Notes: generated by a model not told the origin, from the sequence alone. A DNA stretch of 64,000 nt from Undaria pinnatifida (GCA_012845835.1 JABAKD010000019.1:6061494-6125493); one strand, 5' to 3'; counted from the stretch's first letter, positions 1 to 13,484 are shown. Program-made: numbers and translations.

Positions 1-59
1 TCAAACAGTGCATATGTGTGATTGGTACAACGCCCGCTCTTCTGCTGTAGTTTGTACTT

Positions 60-590
60 TTTCATTGTGATAAATGCCCTGGTAATCTCGTTGGCGTAAT
101 GCCGTCGTAATTTTGTTTGTGATGATGCAGTTGTAATTTTAATATGACGATGGCGTCGTAATGTCATGGCGACGACGCTGTTGTAATTTCTTTGTGACGA
201 TCCCGCTGTGATGATGCGGTTGTAGATCCGTTGAAGTCCGAATCTGATTATAGTGCCGTTGTGATTCCGTTGTGGTGTCCTTGTGATGCCACTGCAGTTG
301 CGTCGTGAATATGTTGCCATTCCGTTGTTGTGTTACCGTTGTAATTTTATGTCGTTATAACCCACCTAGGATTTCACGGTGATAACGTCCTTGAAAACAC
401 ATTTTTGGTTTACCCTTGTTACAAACGCCAGGTACCAAAGGCGGTTCGGTTCTAGTTCGGGTGTACTTCCGCTTTGAGTTCCGCTCTAGTTGCGTTCTGA
501 TGCCGTTCTATTTCCATGTTGATTCGGTTGTTTATCCAGAATAGTAATCCCGTTGTAACTCCATTGCAATAACGTTGTATTTCCGCAGGA
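60..590. repeat. Degenerate CGTTGTRAT-type minisatellite
   Basis: The stretch is built from imperfect copies of a roughly 12-base motif like TCCGTTGTRAT (for example near 100-190, 255-345 and 535-575). It lies upstream of the first visible carrier exon and probably belongs to an intron or the upstream part of that gene. No exon was recognised in 1-1216. Confidence 0.6.
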
Positions 591-1216
591 TTTCAAACGA
601 TAGTGATCACGACGACAACGATAATCGTGACCATGACGTTGACGATCATGCCGGTGACGATGATCATGATCATGACAATGATGATGAATGACGTCATTTA
701 CCCATCCGTGTATCGTCTACAGTACGGTGCCCAGCTTAAGAGCGTCCGCAATCACAGACAACGCCTTCACAACTGGAAACCCGTTTTGGGGGACAAAATT
801 ACTTGAAGATAGTATTGGGAGAGTTTTTGGTGGCCATACGCGCGATCAAATTGGCTTGTCGCGTCTTGTGAAACCTATGCCAATACCTGCATGAGGCCCC
901 ACTTGAGATCAGAGCGGTGCGGAGGTAAGAGCTGTGCTACTTGCCTGTCCTTGGCAAAGATCGGTTGCCGGTCTAATTTTGTCCCGTCAAGGCCTCGTTA
1001 GACGTAATATGCCGGTTAGTATGAAGCGGTCCTTGACGCTTGTCCGCCAATAGTCAAGGGTGCCGTCAACCGGTATCTTCGGTTCCTGGGGGCGCTTAAT
1101 CCCTTTAAAGCCCCCAAATTTATCCCTATACTAAATCCAAGTAAGTTTGTCCCCAAAAAAAGGTTTCCAGTTGCAAAGGCGTTAAGCCGGGTACCCCACT
1201 GTACTTTTCTTCTCAG

Positions 1217-3344
1217 GTTTATGGGTCCGTTGCGGCTCGCGTCCGCCCCCCCAGCCTACCTCCTTGCGGGAGCATTGGCAGGCGCCTGCGCCAGCGGCCT
1301 GACCACGCCCTTCGACGTGCTAAAGACAAGGGTAAGTCGTGCTTTAAGACAAGGGTAAGACGTGTTTAAGATCAGGGTAAGACGTGTTTAAAATCAGGGT
1401 AAGACGTGTTTAAGATCAGGGTAAGACGTGTTTAAGATCAGGGTAAGACGTGTTTAAGACCGGGTAAGACGTGTTTAAGACCAGGGTAAGGCGTGGTCAT
1501 GACAAGGGTAAAACCTGTTTTACCCTTTCACTACAAGAAAAGAATCCCCTACCAATTCCAGGTATATGGTCCCCAAAAATGTGGACGCAGGTTGAAAGGG
1601 GATAAGACAAGGGTAAGGCGTGCTTAAGACAGGGGTTAATCGTGCTTAGGACTTCGGGTAAAACTGTGTTTAGGGCACGAGTAAGACGTGCTTACGACAA
1701 GGGCAAGGGGTGCTTGAAACAACGGTGAATGTGAGACAAGGGCAATTCGTGCGTAAGACAACCTGTAAGACTGTGTTAAGGACAAGGGTAACCCGTGTTT
1801 GATGTATTAAACCGTGCTTAACCTTTTTAGAGCCATAAACCCCTCCCTATACCAATCCCAGACCCCCCCCCCAAAAAACACGGGTTTCCGGTTGTGAATG
1901 GAGTAAGGCAAGGGTAAGTCGTGCATAAAGACAAGGGTAAGGGTGGCCTGCTTTACAGACCGCGAGCGAGGAAGTCGACGGGGAGTCAGGGCGGGGTTTA
2001 GTGTGTGTGGAGCAATTGGGCGCGGGAGGGAAAGCACCCCCTTCAAGTTGGGGGAAAGGGGGGGGGGGATGCGAGCTACCATTGCCACACCTGGTACGCC
2101 TCACTAGACCTATTCAATCAAGGCCTACTGCACGTTTGTTTTTTCAGCTTTTACGATTTTTTGTTCGTTCCGACGTTGGTTCTTGCACTTGTTTCTTGTT
2201 CGTTATTTCCTCGGCTTCTGAAGGTGGCGACGGGGTCCCTGGACGGAGGAAGGGGGTTCGCAACCAACATGGCGGCCATCGTTGCGGAGGACGGGTGGAA
2301 GGGTCTCTACGGTGAGCTGTCATATTTGTAGTCATAAAGCATTCGAACGAAATTACTAGTCTATTAATAGCATGCCCTTCAAGGGTATAGTACACCCTTA
2401 CAAGGTAGTCTATTAATAGCATGCCCTTCAAGGGTATAGTACACCCTTACAAGGTATATGTATTTTCAGCTTGGCACTGCCGGCCTAACCTGTTTGTGTT
2501 GAGAGAAACATGAGCGGAAGGTGCAGGCCATTCAGCTCTCGACTTTTTTTTTCGTATACCAAACCCATACTTGTATGTTAGGGCCATTATTCAACTCAAC
2601 ACGCAGAGGACGTATCGTGTCGGCGTGCGGTATACCTGGTACCAGAGAAAACACCTATTACACTATAGAGAAAAGTTTGCACTTGCGCGTTCAGGGGTAC
2701 TCAACCGCCAACCAACCCTCGCCCCCCAACCCTCCCCCCATACCCCCGCCCCCGTCCTCCACCCTTACTCTCACGCCCACCCCCACTCCCCCTGCCCTCG
2801 CCCCCGCCCCCATCCCTGACATCGCCCCCACCGCTGCTACCGCCTCCGCAACCACCCTACTCCCCTGGCCTCTACTCCCACCCCAAACGCCACCGCCACC
2901 CCTACCGCCACCGCCGTCGCTACCGCCACCCTCACCGTCACCCCACTCCCCACCCCACCCCCACCGCCACCATCACCGCCGCTACCGCCACTCCCGTCTT
3001 TTTTATGACCGTTTGGGAAATGCCTTCTGATGTAACGCCTGGTTATAGCGGGTTTCCAACCTCGAGTGGTCATGTCGGCGCTGTTTACAGCTGTGGGGTT
3101 CGGGTCGTTTGAGACTATCAAGACAGCGCTCGGGGTGTCGCCGCTGCCTCCTCCGGCGGTGGCGGAGGCGGGGGGTTCAGGCAAACCGCGTGCCCCGCAG
3201 GGTAATACTCGCCGCCGCGGTAGCACTATCAGCGGTAGCGGTAGCAGTAGCGGCGGTGAAAACAACAGCGGAAGCAGTAGCGATAGCAACAAAAGAAGCG
3301 AAAAGCGCCAGAAAGCTGCAGTGAGTCGATTGAGTCGATCGTGA
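1217..3344 (+). CDS. Mitochondrial carrier family protein, C-terminal exons (gene starts left of window)
   Basis: Three exons join in phase: 1217-1331, 2224-2311 and 3049-3344. All introns are GT-AG (donors GTAAGT and GTGAGC; acceptors CTCAG, TGAAG, TATAG). The joined peptide is the last of the three repeats of a mitochondrial solute carrier: a transmembrane helix rich in small residues, the signature PFDVLKTR (PxDxxK/R), a matrix loop, EDGWKGLYAGFQPRV (the [D/E]G...[F/Y]xG signature) and the sixth helix ending near GSFETIK. After that comes a Ser/Gly/Arg-rich tail of about 65 residues not typical of the family, which may be tail sequence or an unrecognised intron. Such proteins exchange metabolites across the inner mitochondrial membrane. 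The substrate cannot be assigned; the S-adenosylmethionine carrier group is one possibility. The first two repeats must lie upstream of the window. Confidence 0.85.
1320..1945 (+). repeat. 22-bp minisatellite made of 5' splice-site copies
   Basis: Beginning with the last codons of the carrier exon (Lys-Thr-Arg) and its donor, the unit AAGACAAGGGTAAGTCGTG is repeated with small changes. About nine near-contiguous copies lie in 1320-1520, and about eight more degenerate copies in 1600-1945. Each copy keeps AGG|GTAAG or a close variant. Between the blocks is a second, longer repeated segment (CCCTATACC...CCCCAAAAA...GGTTTCC) seen near 1120, 1545 and 1845. Confidence 0.85.
2357..2454 (+). repeat. 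Perfect 49-bp tandem duplication in carrier intron
   Basis: Two identical 49-base units abut at 2357-2405 and 2406-2454, starting TAGTCTATTAATAGCATGCC. They lie in the intron between 2312 and 3048. The rest of that intron (2700-2990) is a C-rich CCCCCAC/CCGCCAC tract that gives spurious Pro-rich reading frames. Confidence 0.9.
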
Positions 3345-5057
3345 GAAACCTGTGGGGGTGGGGGGGCGGTGTTGCTGTTATATTCGTTGGTGTCAAATGG
3401 CAGCAACAAGAAAGATAGCAGCTCTCGCAGTTTAATACCAGGAATGCAGCAGCAGTGGAAAGCAGCAGCAGCGAAAACAGTAGCAAAAACAGCAAAAACA
3501 GAGTTGAATCGGACGTTACCGTACGATGCCTAACGTGACACACCGGGGGCGGGTGTTGTTCTTGCTGGTGCGTTTTTTTCGGTGTGGAGATGTTGAACAC
3601 GTTGGAGCAGTGAGGTACGAAGGCGGGGGGTGATGGTTGGTCCGACGGGGAGAGCGGAGGGAGGCGGTGGGAAGGGGGGGGGGGGGCGGGGGGGTAGGGG
3701 GCGGGGTGAAATTGGAGCGGTGAAAACATGCGGTGTTTGTTGTGATCGCAGCCGTACTTCGTACTAGATTGGAGGTTAAGCGCGCGCGGGAGAGGTGGGT
3801 TAATGTGGTAGGCATCAGCAGGGAAACTTTTTTAACGGAAACTTGTTTTCTACTTATGAATGAACGGCGTGTTTTGCCTTTTTTTTGGTGTTTTGATAGA
3901 CGATAGCATGAGGGCGCTCTTAGGATGGTCGTCGGAGCAAGCACATGTACCAGTGGTATCGTATAATACGCTATGGGTGCCTTTCGGAGAGACCGTGCCA
4001 GTTATGGGTATAGTACAGCAGCAGTAGTATCGCATGATTAATATTAGTAGTAGGTACAACAGCAGCAGTATCGTGCCAGTAAGCACACCAGCAGCAGTAG
4101 TATCGTACGATACGCTTGCGTTTTGGAGATTCGTCTGGCGTGTGCTCCAAGGTTTGAGTGGGAATCGGTTCGAAGCAACGGGCGGCTCGTGCTCGTGCGG
4201 TTGATTGGCTATCGGAGGATACCAAGATGTGTATGTGACTCTTTTCGGCAAATATAGGAAAACTAAGAGGTTTCTTGGATGGTGTATGGCTTATGGTAGA
4301 CATATGTGTACCCGGTATAAATTTGTACCAGTTACAAGGTTCCCGTTCGAAACGTGGTTGACTTATATTCCTGTGGGTGTTGTCACAAGTTGAAGAGGGG
4401 GACAAAATTCTGGTAAAAACTAGGAAGAAAAAAAATTAGCGACCGCCCAAGTAACCCGGCAAGTCGCACCGACAAGCCCAAACGCGGTTTATATCTTACC
4501 TGGTAGTCTAGTCTGCCGTATAACACGCCATGTGCAAGATACCAGCCCCTTGGATCGATTTCCGAGGCGTTTTTCTCCCAAACTAGGGGGGCGCCTGCAT
4601 GCAGCAGTGATGGCCCTGGAGATGTTTTGTTGACACATTTTCGAGATATTTTCGCGCTCCGCTCGGCGCTGGTTCTTTCCCTGTTGCGGGGAACACCAGC
4701 CCGGAATTTCGCCCGAGGGCGTGTGTTGTCTTGCGTGTTGTTCGGCGTTATTTTTTAGAGTACATTTGTGTTGTGTGGTGTTTCTTTTTTTCCAAGCATT
4801 ACAGTACAGCAGCACAGGACCCCTTACGATTTTTCGAAATGGACCGCTGGTCTAGACTGGCTTGCTTGCTTTGGGGGAAAATAATTCATTCTGGAATGTT
4901 TTACATTTTTTTTGACGTCAGCTGTGAGTTCGACGATTGGGGTAGAAGAGCACATTTTGCCCCCAAAGAAATGTTTTTCGAACGACAGGGTGCATCTTAA
5001 CGCAAAACTGTCCGAATGTCATTCTTTTCTTGCAACACGTTTTTTTTTTTTGTATAC

Positions 5058-5206
5058 CCAGGCCGTAGGATTGTTCATCGCGGTGCACTTTCATTTTTCA
5101 TCAAGTGTCAGCTTTTTTTGGCTGAGGTATTATTACCGATACATAGAGCTCCTCAAGGGGTTAGGAACCTCGTAAAACAATTGGTGCACCTCTACCCTGT
5201 AGAATG
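5058..5206 (+). repeat. Dispersed repeat family A, copy 1
   Basis: It shares a diverged order of blocks with 16200-16352, 16745-16906 and 47839-47985: GGCC-TAGG/ATGG, TTGTTCATCG-GGTTGC, a T-rich stretch, then AGCTCCTCAAGGGGTTAGGA and GGTGCACCTCTA. It contains no reading frame. Confidence 0.6.
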
Positions 5207-6129
5207 TATGTGTCTTTTGCTGCCCCAGCTCCGGATTTTTTTTAGTGATCGTTTTCTTAGCATATGGTAGGCGCCCTGTACTGCTGTGACAGTGTTTGGT
5301 TGTAGCGGATCGCGATGACAAAAGGCGATGGTACGTTAATGGTGGTGGTGTGGTTGTGATGGTTGAGCGGTAGTGACTGTGAAAGCAGCATGAACGTACG
5401 TGTGGTCTGGGTTGGCGGTGATGAGTAGGAGGACAGAACGAGAGAGAGCGGAGGGGGGGGGGGGGGGAGGGGGGGGCTTTTGGTGTTGGTGTTTGTATGT
5501 GTGTAGAACAGTTATTCTGTTGTTGATTTTGGCCGAAAGCACACCTTGAACCTTGAGAGGAGAGATACACGCACATACGCATGCGAGCGACAGTCTTTTT
5601 CGGGAGTCGCCGATTTGCTTATTCTCTGAATCGTTCGATTCTTGAACCTGCTGCTCGTGTGCGTTCTTACTTCTGTTTCACCATCCCCATCCCGACTCGG
5701 ACATTTATGTTCTTTGTTTGCGATACCCCTTTCGTGAATCTACTTAAGTAAACGGAATGCTAAGCTCGATTTTGCTTCAGAAATCATGGGGGGGCATCCT
5801 TATTCGGAGGCCACCATTTTTTGCGTAAACCTCCTGAATCTTGAACCCCACTGAACGTTGCATCTGCTGAACGTACTGACTGAAAGAGACAGAAACGCTG
5901 GCCAAGGCAGGAATTCTTTTCAAGAGAAACGGTGTTTTTCACACAGTGTATGTTTCCGGTAAATCAGCCTGATTTTCTTGACAGTGAGCAGAGGGCGACA
6001 CGGGTTGTGCGATCGAAACACACATGTTTCCATGCCGGGTTGTCGAGGAGAAGCCACCGATACGCGTCCGCCCCTGGCCTGTGCGGCTCGGTGCGCTCAT
6101 TGGCCATCTCTCAACGCCATCGTTAGGCG

Positions 6130-6600
6130 GGGCTTAGGCCAGAAGGACGAGCATGCCAGGCGATCCAGCACGCCAGGATCATATGTGTCATGAAGGTATA
6201 CAAAAACAAAACATTTACAAGCAAGCTTTTCGATCTTTGGTTTCGTCCTCTGTAACGGAAAATCCAAACACATCATATATATTCTGATTTGATGTTTCTG
6301 AAGCAATATTGCTGACGTTGGTTTTCTCCACGCGATCCAGCACGCAAGGGCTATATCTTGCCGCGCTCTGATGATATCAATGTGTCTAATTAGCAATATT
6401 GGTGACGTGTTTTTCCAAGCGATCCAGCACGCCAGGACTATTCCTTGATTATTTGGCAATATTGCTGACGTTGGTTTTCTCCAGGCGATCCAGCATGCCA
6501 GGACCAAGTCTCGCCGGACTCTGATGGTACAGTGATTTAGCAATATTGCTAAAGTTGGGTTTTCTCAGGCGATCCAGCACGCCAGGACTATTTTATGCCG
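6130..6600 (+). repeat. Minisatellite with 65-85-bp unit
   Basis: Five imperfect copies share the core GCGATCCAGCACGCCAGGAC, and the later four are preceded by CAATATTGCTGACGTTGG. Copy starts are near 6155, 6305, 6393, 6456 and 6540. Confidence 0.75.
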
Positions 6601-6894
6601 GAAGGGCGTATAACACCAAGTATTTCGCCCCTGGTTTCGTCCTTTGCAACGGAATGCCCAAACGTGCGTCATATTCTGATGCTACGTTTCTTTAGTAATA
6701 CTATTGGCGTTGGGATAGGAGCCCCCCCTTCCCTCACCTACTCGCACTCGCAGTGGTACTGTCGCGTGCCATGCGTCAAAAGAACTCAAAACAGCAGCGC
6801 TCTTTTAGTATTTTCCCACACTCTCAGTTACCTCCGCCATCGACTTTGCGATCGCTAAATATGCCAACACAAACAAAAATACTGTCGCCACCCA

Positions 6895-6962
6895 CCTCAC
6901 CCACCCACCCACCCACCCACCCACCCATCCACCCACCCACCCACCCACCCATCCACCCACCC
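6895..6962 (+). repeat. CCCA tetranucleotide microsatellite
   Basis: An almost uninterrupted run of CCCA units with occasional CCAT variants. Confidence 0.9.
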
Positions 6963-7806
6963 CGAGCCACCCACTCGTTGACCGACAAACAACAAGGCCT
7001 CCCGCCTGAACCAAACAATACAATCCACCACGAATACACGCCACCGCGTGCGGGCACGTACACAGCAGAACCTACCATGCTGCATTGTGGCAAGTCCGCC
7101 CAACAGTCACTCGGCATCCAACAGAAAACCAGATCTGACCCGACCCGACTAAACCAAGCCCAACCAAACCGAACCTGACCAAGCCCAACCAAACCGAACC
7201 TGAACAAGCCAGACCAAACCATGCCATACCAAACCTAGGCTAACGAACCCAACAAACCCACACCAAGTCCAACAAAGCCAAACCAAACAAACCAAATCAA
7301 ACCCAACCAGACAAAATAGGCGACAAATCCCACGCCGTGCCCCGGCCTCAGCAGGCTGCGCTTCTTCCCACTCATCCCTCCAAGCAAAAGAGCCTAGGCG
7401 ACCGATTCACTGGACCATACCCACTCCTTCCCTAAGGCATACCAGGGGACGATTCAGAAGAGATCGCGTCCCTCTTCTGCGAGGACGCTACAGCATGCAA
7501 CTAGTATGGTCCAGATAAGAGATGCGATCTCTAACGCAGAGCAGATTAAAAAAAACACGCCCATGTATAAATTTGGACGAATATTTCGAACTATTTGATA
7601 GTGAATATACGCATGGGCATGGGATGACCTCGCAAATTTTCAAAAAATCGTGAAGTCAACAATTCCTAAAACTCGTGAAAAGCCTAAAAAATTCATGACT
7701 TCACCATGTCTTAAAATTCATAAATAAACCATGAACTTCACAAGTTCACAATTTAATGAATTAATCAAATATATGAATTAAAAAAATCTTCAAAAAAAAA
7801 AAAAAA

Positions 7807-10800
7807 TCAGAAGAGCGAGGCGAGGTCGATATCAAGCAGGTTGGCCATAACCCGGTCGACCGTCGTCCCGATGGCCCTCGTCAGGTCGTGCTGGGTCCGA
7901 GCGTCGAGGCCCACGAAGCGCCACAGCAGGCTCCCGTCGAGCATATTCTGCTTCGTCTCGTGCCGAAACGTGGGGCCGTGGTCGAACAGCCGATACGCCC
8001 TGTGTCAGGGCCGGATTCGGTCGACCGATCGAGGAAAGTCGGCAACGAGCACAATGAGGAGGCGGGAGAGAAACGGGACCGGGGGATGAGGTGGATGTGA
8101 GGATTGGAAGCAGGGGGGGGGGGGGGTGAGGATGGAGAGGGGGGGAGGTGGAGGGGGTCAGGGGGGCGGGAGGGGTGGAGGGGGGGGTTGGTTGGCGGAG
8201 GGTGGCCGTGGGAAGGGGGGGATTGAAAAGCAACGTTGTCGCTTGGCAGGTTGCTGTTCATCAGCTTCGCCACCATCGGTTCCTCCGCAGTGACGGCGAA
8301 GATGGATTACTACATGGTGCACGTGTTGGAGGCTGGCGCGCGCATATAAACCTAACTCAAGCTCTCAGACAAGAGGAGCACTCCATTCTTCGCCCCCAAA
8401 AAAACGGCTTTCAGAATAATTGAAAGTGCAACCAACCAATCAAAAATCCGACGGCTGTGTGGTATCGTACAAGAAACGATTTAGCAAAACACAAATGGTA
8501 CTTAACCCCTTTCCAACTCTCAAAGTTTTCAGTCTAATTCCAACTGTTTTGTCCCCATATCGGGAGTGCGGTGCTAAAAGACGTGTTCGGTCGTTCCTCG
8601 GTCGAGGAGCCACATAAGTCAGAAATAGGCAAAGCAAAAAAAGAGTGCAACCCGTATTTGGCAAGCGTCTCGTACCTCGGGTTGGCGGCGCCAGTGTGTC
8701 CAAGAGCGTTGCTCATGATCCCCTGCAGAGCGTAAAGTCTCCGGAACACGCGTTCGTCCACGGGGAGGATCGCTCCCAGCCCCCCATCCATCGTCCCGGC
8801 CAGGAGGCAGTAGCGCGCACCGCCTCGCAGGTTGCCGCGCGTTCGTCTTCTTGTCAGCTGCACGGGAGGGGGAGGGGGAAGCTCAAAGTAGAGTAAAGAA
8901 ACGTCGAGCCACTAAAGACAAAAAAAGAAGTAATAGACTACCAGGGGCACACGCAAGCAAAAATAAAACGACACCACCCCCGCCACCATGTCGGAATGAA
9001 AAATGAACCACGATTTCGTACTGGGTTTGGGTTTTGGCTCAACTTGTGCACAATACAGAAGGAACCCATTTCGTATTCGTACTGAATCTACGGTAGGACG
9101 CATCCTGCCTCCCGTAAAATCTTGAGCCTAGTCCAAAATGAGAATTTCGTCGCGCACCGTATGCCTAACAATAGTCAGCGTTTTTCACGGATCGGGTCAC
9201 TTCTCGCTGTTCGGGTCGGGTCGGGGAAGGATATCCCGAACCCGATCCGACACGTGAGCTTTGAAAACCTCCTGACCCAACTCGACCCGACGCTTGAGAT
9301 CTCAAACACCTCCTGACCCGACCCGGCTCGACCTGCGAGAGTTTTTATAACCTCCCGACCCGACCCGACCCGACCCGACCCGACCCGACCCGACCCGACC
9401 GGACCCGACCCGACCCGACCCGACCCGACGGGTCGGGTCGTGACCCGTAAAAAGCCCTGAAAACATCAAGTGTGTGTGCGGGGGGGTTCGGCGGGCGCAT
9501 GTCACCTTAGCCACCCTAGAGCCGAGGTAGAAGTCAGATTGGCACAGCAGCTTGGTACCTCCGCGAGAGTTTGGGGCATTGGGCGCATACTGCAGCACCT
9601 GTAGCATCAAAACGCCAGAACACGAAAAGTACAAAATAAAACAGAGAGACGTACAGTAGACAGAGATACAGAGAGACAGACAAACAGACAGACAGACAGA
9701 AAAACAGAGAATCACTCGAACGGAAATAACCAAGACTTGGGGTTGAGTTGATACTGGTATAACACCCGGCATTTGAAATAAATCCACGAGGCGAACAAAC
9801 ACGACCAAACACCAAAAGAGACAGGTAGGCGCAAGAAAGAAACCAGCGAAAAAAAATGAGGTTGGTCTTTTATAGAAGACGTGCGATCGATGTTAGTATA
9901 AACTCAAGAGCCACTCAAAGGGGTTACGTCTATCCCTGCCTCGTGTCTTCAAGCTCCTTCGTCTTCAAGAAAATTCACACATCGGACAGATTACGATCTA
10001 GATCATCTATATCATATAGGTCATATACATCCTATATCTGTTCATTAATTTGATATGTATGTTGTGCACGATCTGTGCCGTACAGATCCAACCCAGCAAA
10101 CATGATCTATAGGCCGTGCAGATCGTACAGATCAGGGACCTGCATGCCCTGAAAGACACAGATCATATAGACCACCACTAGGGATTTGATTTTCCGACCG
10201 TTGATTAACGTTCAATTTTCCGCCTGATTCTTGCCTTCAAGTTCCTTCGGCCATCCGAGACAACGATGCCCATGCCCGGCTCGTCGATAAGGTATTCCGC
10301 CGAAAACACCTCACAGTCTTCGTGGTCCTTTGACAGTGCCGTCAAAGAGTGGTCCTCTTCCCGCCAGACGACCAACTGCACGAGGCAAACAAAGATAGGG
10401 GGGTTGTGTGAAACAGAGGAGAAACGAAAAGGGAGGGGGTGGTTGTGAGGGTGGGCGTGCGGGGGGTGGGGGGTGGGGAAGGGGGGACCAAGGGTGGTGG
10501 TGGTGGTGGTGGTGGTGGTGGTGGGGAGGAGGGAGGCTGAGGGGTAGGGATGGTAGTGGTAGCGGTGGTGCCGGTGGTGGTGGTGGTAGTAGGGTGGTAG
10601 GGGTGGTGGTAGTGGTGGTGGTGGTGGTGATGGTGGTGGTGGTGGGGGCGGCGACAGCGGTGGTGGTGGTGGTAGTGGTATGCGTCGAAATAAGATAGAG
10701 GCGTTGCGCGAAACAAGAGATGAAAAAAGGGGGGTGTACTTGGCAGAGGAGCGAAACAAAGGGAGGCATGTCTGTCGTCGTTTTGGCGGTGTTTATGCTT

Positions 10801-13439
10801 ATGGTGGTGGGTGCGTCGCAACAGCATGGGGTGATGTTGTGCGAAACGCAGGAGCAAAAACATGTGGGTGGTGGTGATAGTGGTGGGGCGGAGGTGGGGG
10901 GTGGGGACGGGTGGTGATATTGGTGGCGGTGGTGGCGGTGGCAGCGGTGCAGGGGGGTAGGGGTGGTGGTAGTGGTGGTAGTGGCGGGGGTGTTGGCGGT
11001 GCAAGGGGTGATGGTGGTGGTGGGTAGGGGTGAAGGAGGTAGTGTTAGTGATGGCGGCGGTAGTGATGGTGGTGATGGTGGTAGTAATGGTGGTGGTGGA
11101 GGTGGTGATAGCCGTGTGGTAGTGGTGGTGGATTTAGTGGTATTGGTAATGGTGGTGGTGGGGATGGTGGGAATGGGAGTGGTGTTGCTGTTGGTGGTAC
11201 GGGTGTTGGTGGTGTTGGTGTTGGTGGTGGTAGGGGTGATGGTGGTGGTCTTGGTGTATATGGCGATGGTGGGCGCCTCGCGTAGGGTAATTGGTGATAG
11301 TACTTGGTGATAAGTGGCGGTTACGCGTGACGCTTCAAGTTATTGCCGTGCTTGTTGACGTGGTTGTTGTGGTTTTCGTCGTTGTCGTTGTCAGCTGCTC
11401 TAGTTTTCAACTGTCACTTCTCACCATCGTCAGCGTCGTTCCTATTTTGAGCGGCACATTACTACTTATCCTAACAATTCATCCTGTCGAGCATGTTTAC
11501 CCCCCACCCCGCCCCCCCAAGCAATTTCTGCCTGGTCGGCGAAACCCTGGCATGTGCTCCATCCTGGCTTTGCAGGGATGCGAAGGTCTACGGTCTAAAT
11601 ACTACGGCCAAGCCTGACAATGAGTACCCCCTTCCCCCAGTTCTATGTACTACCGAGTGTAGACCAGCATACGTACCGTAGCGTAGAGATATCAAATGAC
11701 TGCTCTTGGGATGCACACATAGCGAAAGTAACAGGCAAGGGTAAATCACAAGTAGGCAAGATGGATGTGATCCTAACAGACCCGCACCTTGACACTAGGA
11801 TTAAAATATGTATTCTGATGAATGTGATTGGACCAAAGTTAGAGTATGCAGGAGAAGTATGGGAAGGGAACGCGAAGCTCGTAAAACAACTGGAACCAGT
11901 GCAGATGACAGTAGCTAAATATATGCTAGGATGCTCAAGTACGACGAGTATTGCAGTATTAAGAGCAGAACTGGGAATGTACCCACATAAAACGAATAGA
12001 GACGCGACAAAGTTAAACGGCAATATAAAGTAAATAATACGCCAGAAAAAAGGTTGCCAGCCAGAGTTGATAGGGCTGTATGGGAGAAACTAACAAAAGG
12101 CGAGCTGGAACAAGATGGGATAACGTAGTCGAGAAAATATGGAAGGCTTTAGGGGGGGACCAAGAAGAGGTGCTGTGTATAGAGAAGCTTGGCGGGTACA
12201 AGACAGAAGTAAAATAAATAATAGAAGAAAGGGAAAAGCTAGCGCTAAGAAGTAAGGTGAAAGAGGAGAAGCATTTAGATATATAAGGGGGGTTGAGAGA
12301 AGATATTGGAATGAAAACGTATATGCATGGTCCAATGGACTACGCGAAAAAGCTGACACTGCGATTTCGTGTAGGGGACCTGGACCCACCAGAAAGAAGA
12401 AAGAAATATAGCAGTGGTGGGGAGGAGGAGGGCGTGGCTACAAATATGTGCCCGTGTGGGACAACAACAGAGAGTAGGACTCACATAGTAGGAGCATGTG
12501 AAATATACAAGGAGGAACGGGATGCGTTAGAAGAGATGAGGAAATTAGACGTATGTGACATGGAAGAGTTTGATAGATTAGAGAGCTGCGAGGATACGAT
12601 CGCTATCCTAGAGATAGATGGTGGCCGCAGACGACGAAACAGGACGGGGATAGGATAAGCAAACAGTTTCTACGTAATATATGGAAGAAGCGTAACGAGC
12701 ACCCAAATGTTGGAGGTGTCTCTATTCGGAGTAGGAACGGTGCTCCGTCTCGAAAGGGATGCGTGGTCAAGGGCTAAATGACTCAGGGAAACAACAAATG
12801 AGTACGCCCCCCCCAGTTTTACACGTAATATGTGGAGAAAACGTAACGGTCGCCCAAATGTTTGAGGTGCCTCTTGCCCGAGTAGGGGCGGAGTTCCGTC
12901 GCGAAAGGAATGCGTGGTCAACGATTAAACGACTAAGGCACGCATGAAACAAGTACTCCCCCCGCCCCATGGTGCAAGCAACGTCTGTTTGGTAGGTGAA
13001 AATCGGACATCCTCCGTCCCGGTGTTGTAGGGATGCGAGGGTCTACGGTCCTACGGGCTTCGGCTATGCATGATATATTATTACATCCGTCTCTCTCCCT
13101 CCCCCCCCTCCCCCGACCCCCCGTTTTTTCCTCCAGCTGATTGCTCACCTGTACCGAGCCGTAAGCATCACCCACAAGAACGAATTTGTTCTTGACGACC
13201 GACAGGCCCACCACGTAAACACGCGGGTCGTGGAAGCCGATGAGCTCGAGAGTGCATGACTTAGGGTCCCATCTGTCAAGCGTAACGTTTGTTTTCGCAT
13301 GTGGGTAAATGGTTAAACGTAAATGAAGGGAGGGAGGGAGGGAGGGAGGGAAGGAGGGAGAGAGGGAGGGAGGGAGGGAGGGACGGACGGACGGACGGAG
13401 AGGGAGAGCCAGATAGGCACACAGACAAACCAGTTACGT

Positions 13440-13484
<45 letters not shown>

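Larger units (their letters stand above)
3345..7806. other. Gene-free interval between carrier gene and CPSF1 3' end
   Basis: No conserved coding segment was recognised on either strand. The interval holds short G runs (3660-3695, 5451-5476), a dispersed-repeat copy (5058-5206), a minisatellite (6130-6600), a CCCA-type tetranucleotide run (6895-6962), a degenerate ACCAAACC tract (7130-7330) and an AT-rich segment (7550-7806). The AT-rich segment directly follows the CPSF1 stop codon on the minus strand and probably contains its 3' UTR. Confidence 0.6.

Noticed and set aside
1320..1945. CRISPR-like regular repeat
   Set aside because: Units are contiguous without unique spacers, degenerate, and in a eukaryotic intron.
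10342..11310. Poly-His/Pro and poly-Val/Gly reading frames
   Set aside because: Direct translations of the GGT trinucleotide tract in a CPSF1 intron; the same applies at 17511-18149.
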